Both the position numbers and the translations under genes were made by a program. From Sphagnum compactum (taxonomy: Eukaryota > Bryophyta > Sphagnopsida > Sphagnales): a stretch of DNA of 64,000 bases. Location: contig OZ234496.1 of assembly GCA_965153455.1 (NCBI GenBank), positions 18,592,304-18,656,303 of the forward strand. Reading direction: 5' to 3'. The notes below the pieces were generated by a model. The model saw only the letters and a program-made list of their open reading frames with translations, had not been told where the DNA came from and did not search any database. This document shows, one piece after another, positions 24,627 through 36,125 of this stretch. The first letter of the stretch is position 1. Every line of letters starts with the position of its first letter.

Positions 24627-25068
24627 TACTAATGTGACTTGTGTCGTTAGCCCAAATGTTACCACGTCCTCAACTGATTTTTCCTTCCAAAACCTGGTTT
24701 TTTGGAATTTATTTGAATTTTTAACAACAAAAGTCATTTAAAAATCAATATCTCCCACATTTTGAATCCAAATCTTACCAAATAAATTCCATTAAATCCT
24801 GCTCGTCAAGATCTTTCCAACAGCACCAAAGGCTCATTCCAATTCCTCCTAATTTTTCAGCTATGATTTAATTTAATTTATAGTGAAAAAATCATTCAAT
24901 ATTCAAGAACTTTTGCACTGGAAGTCCAAATGCCATGAAACCAAGCCGATGCACCCCTGCTCTTTGAGAGCTTTCCAAAGAGACCAAGAACGTGATCTGA
25001 AGCATGGTTCAATGGATCTCATAAGTACAAAACAAAACGAACAAACTACCTTCCTTCATAGATAGATG
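24627..25068 (+). repeat. 430-bp dispersed repeat, copy 2
   Basis: This is the uninterrupted version of the family at 17108 and 49149, in the same orientation. Compared with copy 1 it retains about 30 bp ('tttcagctatgatttaattt') before 'atcattcaatattcaagaa'. No coding capacity. Confidence 0.85.
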
Positions 25069-25189
25069 GTCCCTAAAGGTATATAACAAAATTATCTATG
25101 TAGAACAACACTAGAACCTTGAGTTTGATCATAAATAAGGTGAAACTTAAAAAAACCACAAACCTACCCAAAACAAAGAAAAACATTAG

Positions 25190-25460
25190 CATTCAAGGGT
25201 GAGGGAACCTCAGTTTTTGTGGTGAACTGAGTTTCACCCTGTCTTTCCTTTTTGTTTAGCGCCTCCCCTTGACTGCATATATTTTCACTGCTCCTACTTG
25301 TAAAGCTACCATAATTAGTCTTGAACCTTGTGCATTAAATGCTGATTTTCAGCATTTCATTCCCAGATTTAATAACACTTTCTTACCTTATGGATACCCC
25401 TGAAAGAAGGTTTTGGGTGAAAGGAGGCTCAAAGGCAACGTGGCTTTACAAATAATTTTA
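25190..25460 (+). mobile_element. MITE family S, degraded copy A
   Basis: The interior matches copy B (38682-39058): 'aactgagttt', 'ctgctcctac', 'gcatttaa', 'atttaataa', and the right end 'ggctttacaaataa' replaces 'tgactttacggataac'. The left end is not recognisable. It lies about 760 bp upstream of the CCD start codon. Confidence 0.6.
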
Positions 25461-26222
25461 GTATTTACATTTACACGCCCCCAAAACATTTACACAGGGC
25501 CATGTAAGTGTATTTGACAAATATTTACACTGGTCCCACGTAAGTGTAAGTTTGACACTGCAACAGGATAAGTGTAATTGTAAAAACTTGGACATGATGA
25601 TTTACACTTACACGGGATTTACATGCCGTATATACAGCTATTGACACGTACACACACAACACTGGTTATACATAGCTGACCAGCCACCGCCATAGCTAAC
25701 CCCAACCATGGTTAACTATTGGACAGGAATACAATGAGAAAGTGTTTTATGTTTTAAACCTATATATCATGCCTGTTGCATGCTGGACTTTTTCACTGTG
25801 GGCCCCAAAAAAAAGTTCCTACAAAGGGAAAAAAAAACCAAAGGGACTCCTACAAATGGATGTTTGATACTCAAGCCAAGAATCAAGACATACACACTGG
25901 CGTAAGCAAGCAGGAAGCTGAGAGCATCATCACCATCTTGCAGCTACCTGGGATCCGTGTTCGGAATAAAGAGGTTTCCGAGTTGCCACCTTTATTCTGG
26001 AAGAGGCATGCTGCGGGGATCCTGTAATGGAAAGGAAACTGTCCCCTGAGCTTCCCAGTAGCATCAAACTTCATTTGTCTTCAATAGATCGATCCTATAC
26101 TGTTTGCACCACGAACTCGTTTCTGGAATGAAACTTGAACATATGTTGAAGGGTTTTGAGTATGTGTCACTTGTTTAACACCCTGAGGTTTTGAGTATTG
26201 TCACTTTTTCAACTCCCAGATC
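25461..26222 (+). promoter_or_regulatory. Upstream region of the CCD gene
   Basis: At 25465-25665 the motif TTTACAC/GTGTAA occurs at least eight times on both strands, some as TTACACTTACACG. A TATA-like CCTATATATCAT lies at 25759-25770, about 460 bp before the start codon. The open frame across 25776-26027 has no ATG start and no recognisable similarity; I read it as leader or promoter DNA. The true transcription start cannot be placed from sequence alone. Confidence 0.4.
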
Positions 26223-29200
26223 ATGTCACTCCTTGTATCATCACATCCCAGAAGTTTGTACCATCATTGTTGGGCCGGAAGAAAAAGTCTAAAAACTTCC
26301 AGGAGCAGGTCTAGTACCACCTTGAGTATACATGCACAGATTGGAACAAGTGCCCGGCCACTTTTTGATCTTATTAGTGACATTGAAGTAGTACCTGCAA
26401 ATGTGGCCTCCTTCTTATACAAGAGAATTCTGAGTAGAAGAAGCCAGAAGACTCCTAGCCATGAGCTGCAAAAAGATTCATTTGGTGCTTCAAAAGCTGT
26501 AGCCATATGGGTGTGTGATTCTTTGGAAAAAACTCTCTTGTGGGTGTTTGCAGATCACTCAACTGTTGATGACGATGCACATGATCATCCTAGCGATGAT
26601 AATAATAAGCCTAATCCACACTTCTATTTGGATGGATACTATGCACCAGTGGACCAGGAGACAAACCCAACTTCTGACCTTCCAGTCTCTGGATCAATCC
26701 CTGTGAGCACCAACTGATTGCAAAATTGATGCATGTTGAAAAAACTTTGGGCACTGCCGCCTCCCCATTTCTTTGCTTGTATTTTAGCCAAACATAGCTC
26801 ATAAATTAAGAAATATTTTCTGAACTTTGTTTTTTGTTTTGTTTGGGGACTGCACAAATGAAGGAATTCATATATTTTCTAAGGTTTGATTGAGAGGTGT
26901 GTATATTAACATACCATATTCTGATTGTCTTTCAAGGCAATGTCATGAGTCTTTTCAGAATGTGAGTAAATAAATTGAGAGCTATCTTCTGTCGATTTGG
27001 GTCCTCACAGGAATGTTTGAATGGGGAGATTGTGCGAATTGTACCAAATCCAAGATTTAATCCAATTGCCAATTACCAGTGGTACCGTTTTCAAAGCCTT
27101 CGTTTCGAAACTACTTGTTTTCATAAAAACTTTGTTAATTTTAATGAACTTCACGAGCAATTATTTTCTTACAGAATTTGTCACTAGTAAGATTTTTCTG
27201 TTCAGTGTTCTTAAACTTTAGGTTGGATGCATTTGATTTTGGCCTGATTTTGCTCTGGTATTCATTTCTAGAGTCTGATCACAAGCAAGAATCTTCCATA
27301 TTTGGTCAGAAACAATTTGTCTGAATACTAACATTTACAGATGTATACTACATATATATATATAAAATAACATACAATCTGTATGACAAGAAGTATACAA
27401 TATGTGTACCTCCTGACAGCACAGGCATGCAAACAATAATGTTGGACTTGTGTTGTTATGAATTAGCCCTGTTAACTCCTGAGTTTTTTCTTTTTGGGGT
27501 GCAGGTTTGATGGAGATGGGTAGGGTCTGATTTGTTCCAACTTGCTTTTGCTCATCTGTGATCTGCAGTGATCAATCCTAAATTAACTAATAAGCACTCT
27601 GCAAAGAAGCCTTGTAGTTTTAGGATTCTAGTATTCAATCCTGGCGAATTTGAGTTTGCTAGGCATCAACTTTTATTATTTGTTTCAAATAAAAGAATTT
27701 GTGCTAAGTCTTTTAACTTTCATTTGCATAATCACTTGTGATTCAAGTGTATTCATGGTCGAAGTTATCTTAAGTAGAGCTTGGTGATAGACTAACAATT
27801 TTCTAAAAGTTCTAACTGTTGAGGATCAAAATATATGTTTGATGTAGGTTTCTTCATGGGTTGAAAATCAAGGATGGGAAGGCCACTTATGTAGCTCGAT
27901 TTGTTCAAACCTCTAGATTACAACAAGAGGAAGTTTATGGTGCAGCTAAATTTCTCAAGGCAAGTGTCAGACTCTTTCATCCTAACAGCTAGAACTTCTT
28001 AACAATAAGTTAGGGCCTCTATCTAGTAGGTTGATGCGATTACAAATTCTGCCCCAATAGCAACTTTTCATTACATCTATTTGCATTAGCTGTGGTGATT
28101 AGTCGTCTCGTGAAAGCGGTTTTAGGGGTCAAACATTGACCGAATGTAAGGTTGTGTGAGTTGTGAGTCAAACTTGGAGTGACTAAAAGGTGACATCTCT
28201 CATTTCTATGAGAAAATGTGTTTTGTAAAGTTCTTTAAAAAGTTCATTACATATGAAATGTTCTTAACACTAATTACCGACATATATTCAACGGATTGTA
28301 ACTCTCCAATGGAGAGTGCTTGTCCATGCAGCAAGTAATAGGGCTCCAACTCCCTTTCAGTGCCTTTGTTTTGATTGCAGCATCATATTCTATGTAACTG
28401 TGATCACAACAGCCTAATGGATGAGGATCCCCTTTGAGTAGTCTACAACGATCTCCTTTTCATTGCTCCTCTCACAATGTTTTTTTTAGGGGTCAGTGTC
28501 TACTTGTCACCAAGACTATTATTGGGACAAACAAGATACTTTTGTAAGAACGGTATTGAGGAACAATGTCATGAAAGTACACACGCATCTATAATACAAA
28601 CATCCCAAATCAAACAACAGTGCTGAACAGGCTTAATTGTTCTCTTCCATCTCATTATCTTGGGAAAAAAAAGGAAAAAAGAAGAAGAAAGAGTTTTGGA
28701 CTTTGGAGGCATCCACAACTAATTAATATTAATGACAATAGGTGTGGGTCCATTCACAATTAAGGTATAAAAAAAGAAAAAATTGGGTGCAAAATTTTTT
28801 TAGGGCTATTTCTTATAAATAATATTTACATAAATTTGAATACTGTAAAATAAGATAATTTATGTGATTCTGATGATTTTTCACATGTCTACATAATTGT
28901 GCACGAATATTTTGGTTTACATGCAAAAAAGTTAAAAATGTCAAAACAGGCTTTATAAATCAACTTTTTTTTTTTTGCATGATTATTTCTTACAAATTTG
29001 TTTTGCATTTAAAGTTAGAAATTTTGAACCTAATGAATATAAAAAACTAGCCAATGGATTTAATAAAGCAATCATTTTGCTTGTGACCCTTTGTTTCAAA
29101 ATGTAAAGACATTGAAATTTTTGTATGATATATATTTTCATTAAATTGACTTAATGAACATGTAATTACATGAAAGGAAAGATGATTTTCTTATACAAAG

Positions 29201-32200
29201 CATTTGAAATCAATTGCATTCTTTTATGAAAAACTATAATATGAACAATTGATTGTAAATTGGTCAAGAACTCAAAAGAACTTTTATATAATATTCAGTA
29301 ATTATTGAATTTTTTAAATTTTTATTTTCTGAGTATTCTAATGATAAGAACACAATTATACACTATAATTATAATGTAGTAAACATTATGAAATTGTTTT
29401 AAAAAAAATTACAATTTTTTTTTAGTTAGACATTCTTTTTTGGAACCCCAAGCTTGCGTGTGATGAATGCACATAATGTCCAACTAAAGAATGTGGTTCA
29501 TAGTGTCACAGATTGGGGACATGCACGGTATGAAGGGGATTTGTTTTGGCGTAGTTTTTCTTCTCCGAATTATGTTAGGTGTTTTGGATATTTCAAATGG
29601 ATTTGGAACAGGTAACATGTGTAACATGCTCTTGCATTATGAAGACTTGACTCGTAGTTGCCCTGGGTACTTGTGTTATGCTTATCTTCATGGGATAGTG
29701 TGGCTATTCCTGAATCTTCATTGTACTAATGGTGTTTGTTAATTCATACACAAATTGTATAAAAAGTCATAACTATAGAACTTGAACTTCCTAAATGCAA
29801 TGATAGTTGTCACGGTCCTTCTTAGGCCCTAAAATGATAACATTTTGGAAATTGATTTGCTACTAAGTCTCCTTCAAAAAAGTTCGTAACATATTTTGCA
29901 ACTTAAAAGTAAAGCTCCATGTTTGCAACAAGATTGACAACTTGAACATTTCTGATTTGTCTTGCATGTAAACCATTGAGAATGTGGTGTGGGATAAAGC
30001 CTAAAAGGGTGTTGTGGAGTTTGTAGCAAATACTGGCCTTGTGTACCACAACAATAAGTTGCTTGCTTTGTACGAAGCTGATAAGCCATGTGAGTTTGCT
30101 CAAACTTTTCCAAAACATGTCAAGTCTGTTGTTGATTACTTGGATTATTGCTCTTGTAGTGAAATTTGGTATGCTAACTAAACATTGAAGTTCAAAGTAG
30201 AGTAGGTCTAGTTTATAAGCTTGTGCCTAGTACTGGAGATGCAACTCATGTTCATTTTTAATTAATTCTCAAGAGGGCCTGTTGTAAAAAGGAAAAGAAA
30301 AGAAAAGGAAAGAAATTCTTGATAGAAAAAACTGCCAAAATTTCCAGGAATGGAATTCAAGATCTTGTCCATATACAAGAGAATTCAATTCATTGAGATA
30401 TCTCAGTAACTTCATTAATTTTTTTAAAAAATAAGGTACTTAGTGACTATTTTCAAAGTTTGGAATATTTATACAAATTGGGGTTGTTGGACCCCCTGTT
30501 CTCAAAAATTTAATTTTTTCAGCACCCATTTGCCAATTATCAATTTGTGAGTACAATATCAGCACTAGTGTTAAGGACCCGAGTACCAAGTTGGTTCACA
30601 CTTGAACAAGTTGGATATGTTAAACATTGATAGAGGCCCAATTAGGGTGTCTGGGTGGAGAGGCTCTGCATTGGGACGTCCCTACAACCCATGAATGATA
30701 ATCAGTGGCAACTTATTTTATTGTAAATTTGTGGCATACTCATTTGGAGTCATATTGTTGCATTTCATTCCTGTGTAGTCATTTTTTATTCAAATATAAT
30801 CCTGGACCCAAAGGTGACTTTATATTATGGCCTTAGCAGATGCAATCAAGGTGCTAGAAGATGGAGACTTCAAGACAATTGGAAGAGTAAACTGTGGTAG
30901 TCCAACTGACTATTTGACAGCACACCCAAAAATTGATCCAGTGACAGGTTCCATCAACTCTACTTTCAATTGTTCTAATCAACGTAATAGAATTAATTAA
31001 ACCTAACATTTGCGGCCCTTAGATGAATCTTGATTCTTCATGTTGAAATCTAATAGCTGGTAACAAAAGAAATTCATATGTGATCAAAAAGTGGGAGTGC
31101 AATTTCACATTAACTTGTACAAAATTTCTCCCTTGTGATTCCAGGGGAAATGTTTGGTTTCTATTACCAAATTGTGTCTCCATACCTTACTTATCAAGTG
31201 TTTTCGAAAGAAGGCGCTTTGATGGAGTCAGTGCCTATTACTGTGCGTGACAATGTTGTCATGCATGATTTTGCCATCACAGAAAACTACGTGATTGTCA
31301 TGGACCTATCTCTAGTGATAAAATTTAAGGTATATTCCTTACAATCCATATTGCCACTTTGCAAATGAAGCTTGTAAGAATATTGTATCATGACACCTCT
31401 AAAGACTTTTCAACATGCAACAAATTTTTGACATTTTTTAACGTTAAGTTTTTTTCATGAAATGTGTAATGATGGTCTCTCCTAGATTATTTGGAAAATA
31501 ATATTTTATTTTACCAAAAAAAATGCATGTGAAATATGTGAAGCATGCAATTTCATATTGTTTCTTTTTTGCCATTAGAATAATTACAATCACATGTATT
31601 GATCAGAATTTGATCCATGGTGAACATCTAATCAAGTTTGACCCAAGCAAAGAATCACGTTTGGGGTTACTCCCACGGTATGCCAAAGATGAGTCTCAAA
31701 TCCGTTGGTTCACAATTCCCACTTGCATGATCTTCCACAATGGTAAGTCATACTACATTGTTTTACAAGTATCTTTCATGTCACACTTAGTTGATATGGC
31801 TTTTATTCTCTAATGAAAGATATCATCAAACTTATGTGGTATATTGTGTGGTAAATGAATTGGTTGTATTCAATTTACAATGATTTGCATATGCACAAGA
31901 ATCTAAGCAACCCTGATGATATGGATGAAATTATTATGTATGTTTTAGCAAATGCGTGGGAAGAAGGTGATGAAGTTGTCTTGGTATCATGCCGAATGCA
32001 AAGGACAAATTTCACCATGTGGAAAGAATATTTTCCACCAACAAATGATATGGAATTGGAATCACCTCAATTGTACGTTTTCTTTTGCATCAATTTAATT
32101 TGTTTATTGGTGACATCAAGTGGATGCATTTGACGTCATCTTTGTTGTTTTGTTTCTAGAGTGATTAGTATATTTAACTTGACTTTTTCATCATGTTTAT

Positions 32201-33711
32201 GTATGTGTCCAATTAGTAGTGAAATTGCTCACATCATTTTTTGATATAGGTATGAGTTCAGGTTAAAACTTGACACGGGTCAAGTAACCCAAAAACATTT
32301 GTCCACATTGGCCATTGAAGTACCAAGGATCAATGAATACTATATCGGGAGGTAATGACACTTGGGTGGCCTGAATTTTTTGGTAATATCTAATCAATGT
32401 TTTTATGATATCATTAAATGGGGAATGGAATTTGGATGTTTTCCATCGAGGCATAATATTCATTCTACATCATCACCATTGCATCAAGTAACAACAATGA
32501 CAGACTTACAACTTTTAATAACAAATGGTTTACAAATGCATTTTCAATTTTGTTTGTCCATCTTGAATATTGGGCAGATATCCTTTATCCAATATCATTG
32601 GTTTGGTTCCAAATTCACATCATGATACAAATGTGACCATTTTTGCAAATTTTGGCAGGAAGCAACAATATACATATGCATGTTTGTATGATGATATGAT
32701 AGACAAGTTTATTGGAGTGGTAAAGTATGATTTATCTTTGGAACCTCACCTTCACACAAGAGATTTGAGGGTTGGGGGCAACATCAAAGGTGTGTTTCTT
32801 CATGGAAAGGGGCGATGGGGGTCTGAAGCCATTTTCGTTCCTCGCATTGCTAGCAAGGAAATCCTTGAAGATGATGGCTACCTCATTTGCTTTGTGCATG
32901 ATGAAAGAATTGGGTATGGGTATTTTAACTTCTATATTTTCCACTTTGTTTTCCCTCCAATACATTTTTGAAAAAACATGCTACCATTTCCCCTTCACTC
33001 TTTTGGTAAATGTTTGGAATTGAAAGTAGTTTATTGGTCACAACTGAAATGTAGCTGCAAATTTCAACTCTACGAATTTTTAGTATTTGAATGACTGTGT
33101 GCCAAATTGGAGATGACTTTACAATGTTTTCTCATGAATGTCTTTGTTGGAAAAATGTTTTGTATCTTGTAGAAATTCAGAAGTGGTGATTATTGATGCC
33201 AAAACAATGGCATCCAAACCAGTGGCAGTCATAAGCTTACCATCAAAGGTGCCATCCGGATTCCACTCAACATTTTTATCTCAGGTTAGAAATTGAACAC
33301 ATTTGTTTTGGTAGTTTTTATAAACATTGACAAAACTTATTAATACAAGTTTTCATTATAAAATACATCTTGACTCCACCACTCCAACATGCTTTCAGAT
33401 GCACATTTATCAAGTAAAAATGCCTTTCACCTTGAGTGAGTTATCACATTTTTCTAGGCTTCAAATTCTAGTCTTGAATTAACCTCCATGGAGAGTCTTG
33501 GTTTGTTTTTCATCATTCAACCTTGAAAATTTTGATTAAATTCTAGGTCATTCACTTCAAGTTAATTCATGTAAATGTAATGATATCATTTCTAATATTA
33601 AGTGTTGATCAAGTAATGTCAACTTCATGTAAATAATTATAATATGATTGTGGGCATGTTTTTACTAACTTGTGGGCATGTTTTTAGGAACAATTGGACA
33701 ATCAAAGTTGA
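26223..33711 (+). CDS. Carotenoid cleavage dioxygenase, CCD1-like, 14 exons, 628 aa
   Basis: Non-heme Fe(II) enzyme that cleaves double bonds of carotenoids or apocarotenoids with O2. Exons: 26223-26702, 27011-27081, 27505-27519, 27848-27959, 29512-29611, 30027-30089, 30840-30947, 31145-31329, 31607-31742, 31949-32072, 32250-32351, 32659-32913, 33173-33284, 33688-33711. They join in phase to 1887 nt with one stop. The four iron-binding histidines are His309 (TAHPKIDP), His357 (MHDFAITE), His422 (CMIFHNANAWEE) and His615 (SGFHSTF). PECLNGE, FDGDG and PRYAKDE also mark the family; the closest resemblance is to CCD1. Residues 1-60 are Ser/Arg-rich with few acids, like a plastid transit peptide, and the domain starts near NPHFYL (131). 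CCD1 proteins are usually near 540 aa and cytosolic, so this extension is unusual. The common G of GPNP is Val171. All introns but the fourth are GT-AG. Confidence 0.93.
27505..27519 (+). other. 15-nt microexon of the CCD gene (exon 3)
   Basis: GTTTGATGGAGATGG sits between AG (27503-27504) and GT (27520-27521). Spliced, it supplies the conserved FDGDG and joins ...NYQW to [10 protein letters not shown] in frame. Without it the protein would lose five conserved residues but keep its frame. Confidence 0.85.
27960..29511 (+). other. Intron 4 of the CCD gene, GC-AG type
   Basis: The longest intron (1552 bp). The only junction that keeps frame and family alignment is AAG|GCAAGT, the consensus of GC donors; the acceptor is GTCACAG. 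The interior is AT-rich with no recognised element. Confidence 0.8.
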
Positions 33712-35481
33712 AAACCAAAACCACAAATTGAAAGCAATGCAACAAACAAATCTCAATTATTAACATTGATATTCATGATTGTTGTTCATGACTATGCAAA
33801 CAACCAAGGTAATAATCAAAGATATGACATGACACATTGATCTGAATTGAGATTTCAATCATGTCAAACAAAATAGTTAGCAAGTATTTTCACGTATTAA
33901 TATTTCCCAATCTTTACAATTGCCTCCAAATTAAAGAGAGGATACCACTCGTTTAAATTCACATTTAGGTTGTTGCCCAATTGTGATTCAACAATCCTAT
34001 TTGATCATGTTGATCCTTATTTACTCAAATTTATTGCAATTATTTTTATGCACATAATTGTCCATTGAAGACCCATAATAATTGTTAGTGAATTATGTCA
34101 TAATATGAAATGATTCTTTTGTGGACCAAACTTCATAATGACCCACAAAAATGTTTGTTAGGAATTTGGTTACAAGATCTTAGTCTAGATCTATGTAAGA
34201 AGTGTTAGTATGGTTTAGCTTATTTTGTGGAAATAAATGTTTTCAATTGTGGACCATAAAACTCCCATTATTGTGTTCCTAATATTTAAATGATGCCATG
34301 TCTCAACATTGAAGAAAATGTTTTACTTTATGTTATACATAAACACATGATTTTAAATTATTGCACCATTATTTACAATTGTTAATTATGGCCTACAATG
34401 AGTGAATGTATTAGAAAACTTTATGTAAATTTTGTTGCTTCTAAGTATGATTTTGTAACTAAAGATCTAGCTTCTATGTTTTGTAGGATGTTAGGAGATG
34501 TTCTTCTCACAAGTTGCATGTACACAATCCCCCATGTGGAACATGCATGCTCCAATTTACACAAGACCTCTCCAATAAATGATGTTGTAAATGAATTCCT
34601 CATGTAACCTCTAATCATGCCACTTTACATCAATTGAGTTCATTAAAAGGAATGTACATAGCCTCAATTTAAATTTAGTGAAAAATAAAAAATATTAACC
34701 AAGCTTTTTTGTTTTTTAAAAGAAAAAAATCATCATTTAAAGCAATTTGTCTTTGAAAATCTGGCTTGTTTGTCCATAGATTTTCCCCCCTCCCCATCAC
34801 TAGCCATTATGTTGATTTGCTCTAGGTTACCACTAATATAGAAGAAGTATTCTCAGATTTTTTTCACTTGTTATGACTCCATTGTAACCAAATATGGCTA
34901 AATCTTTCTAGGGATCAATCCCACCTTTAGAATTATTCTAAAATTCTTAATTTTTTTATGCTAGATGCAATGTGGGACCAATTTTAAAATCTTAAATTGT
35001 CATTTTTGGCTTATCTAGTGTTTAGGGGTTAACCTTTGATGACAAAAATGGAACAAATCAACAAAATCCCCCAACCTACTTTTGTTTTGGAAACCAGATT
35101 AAAGTTGGAATTGCTCTTTTTGCAACTGCAATTTAGCTGTAATTGAGTTCTTTCATATTTTCATCACTTTAATGTAGCAAAACTCAATTTGAAATAAAAA
35201 TTTGAAAGAAATTGAATTGAGTTCGCTAAACTGGAAAAAAACTATCTTAAAGCTAGTTTTTCTCCTTTTACAATTGAAAACAGTAATTTGATATTAAAGT
35301 TAAATCACATTTTAAAAAAATAATTTCTATTTTTGAATCATTTCTTCAAGTTGCAATTTTTTTTGAAACAAAAAAAAATTCTTTGTTTTTTCAAATTCCT
35401 ATACCTAGAATTTCTTCAAGGTCTTCTTTAAATAGCCACAAGGCATGTGAAATATTTGGCAAAAAAATAATTGGTAGCGAA
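33712..35481. other. Downstream flank of the CCD gene, nothing recognised
   Basis: This holds the 3' UTR and intergenic DNA. No clear AATAAA was singled out close to the stop. A short open frame at 34398-34607 has no recognisable similarity. Confidence 0.4.
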
Positions 35482-35742
35482 AATCAAATAACCTTATTGC
35501 AGGCAGTACAAAGGTACCCCACCTGCTTCTTCTTTTTTCCCTGTCTGCCCATTTTCCTGACCAAGATGTGTATGCTAGTGCCCACACACATCTTGGTGCT
35601 GCCCAGACACACTTGAGCCGATGTTAAATGCAAAAAAGAGATGGATGGGGCCCTAAGGCAGATATGGGGGCAGGGAAAAGGAAAAAAAGAAAGGAGCAGA
35701 TAAATACTTTTGTACTGCCCGAAATAAGGACCCATTGTTAAT
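35482..35742. mobile_element. MITE family T (TTAA), copy 1
   Basis: The right end reads GGACCCATTGTTAAT followed by TTAA (35743-35746). The left end 'aatcaaataaccttattgca' is the decayed counterpart of ATCAGCAATGGGTCC plus 'cttattgcagg'. Inside lie inverted 'aagatgtgt' and 'acacatctt' and 'ctgccc/gggcag' pairs, shared with the copies at 36035 and 53398. A TTAA duplication is typical of piggyBac-type elements, but that assignment rests on short ends only. Confidence 0.6.
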
Positions 35743-36034
35743 TTAACCACTTGGGGACTATTACCGAAACTTTAGGGTATTGGGTGGGGTTACTCAACCC
35801 CAATAGAAAAGAGCCTTCTGTCCCCACACATGGATGGACATCCATCCATCCATGTGTGCTAGTGCATGTTGGCTCATTCTGTGGGGCGGGCGACCCCGGA
35901 GTTACGTAGCTTTACCTTACCTTACACGTGGTAACCTTTACCCCGGAAAAGATTGAAAATTTTCAGCTTTTACGGCCGATAAGAATTGAGGTCACCTTGC
36001 TGTTGTACCTATGGTCTTGGTTGGAGAGTATTAA

Positions 36035-36125
36035 ATCGGGCAATGGGTCCTTTTTTTTCCCTGACTGCCCAATTGCCCGACCAAGATGAGTCTAGCCATA
36101 TTCATACACATCTTGGTGCTACCTT
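36035..36125 (+). mobile_element. MITE family T, truncated half copy
   Basis: It starts with TTAA (36031-36034), then ATCGGGCAATGGGTCC, and continues with 'ccctgactgccc', 'cgaccaagatg' and 'acacatcttggtgct', as in the copy at 35482. The right half is missing. Confidence 0.6.

Noticed and set aside
25776-26027. Open frame just upstream of the CCD start codon
   Set aside because: It has no ATG start, no recognisable similarity and a different frame from the CCD exon; more likely leader or promoter DNA.
31523-31813. Longer open frames overlapping CCD exons, e.g. with intron residues at both ends
   Set aside because: They are exons read through into introns; exact GT/AG borders give a continuous protein instead.
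33173-33295. CCD ending at the TGA just after exon 13
   Set aside because: A GT donor precedes it, and a downstream exon (33688-33711) restores the EQLDNQ ending typical of the family.
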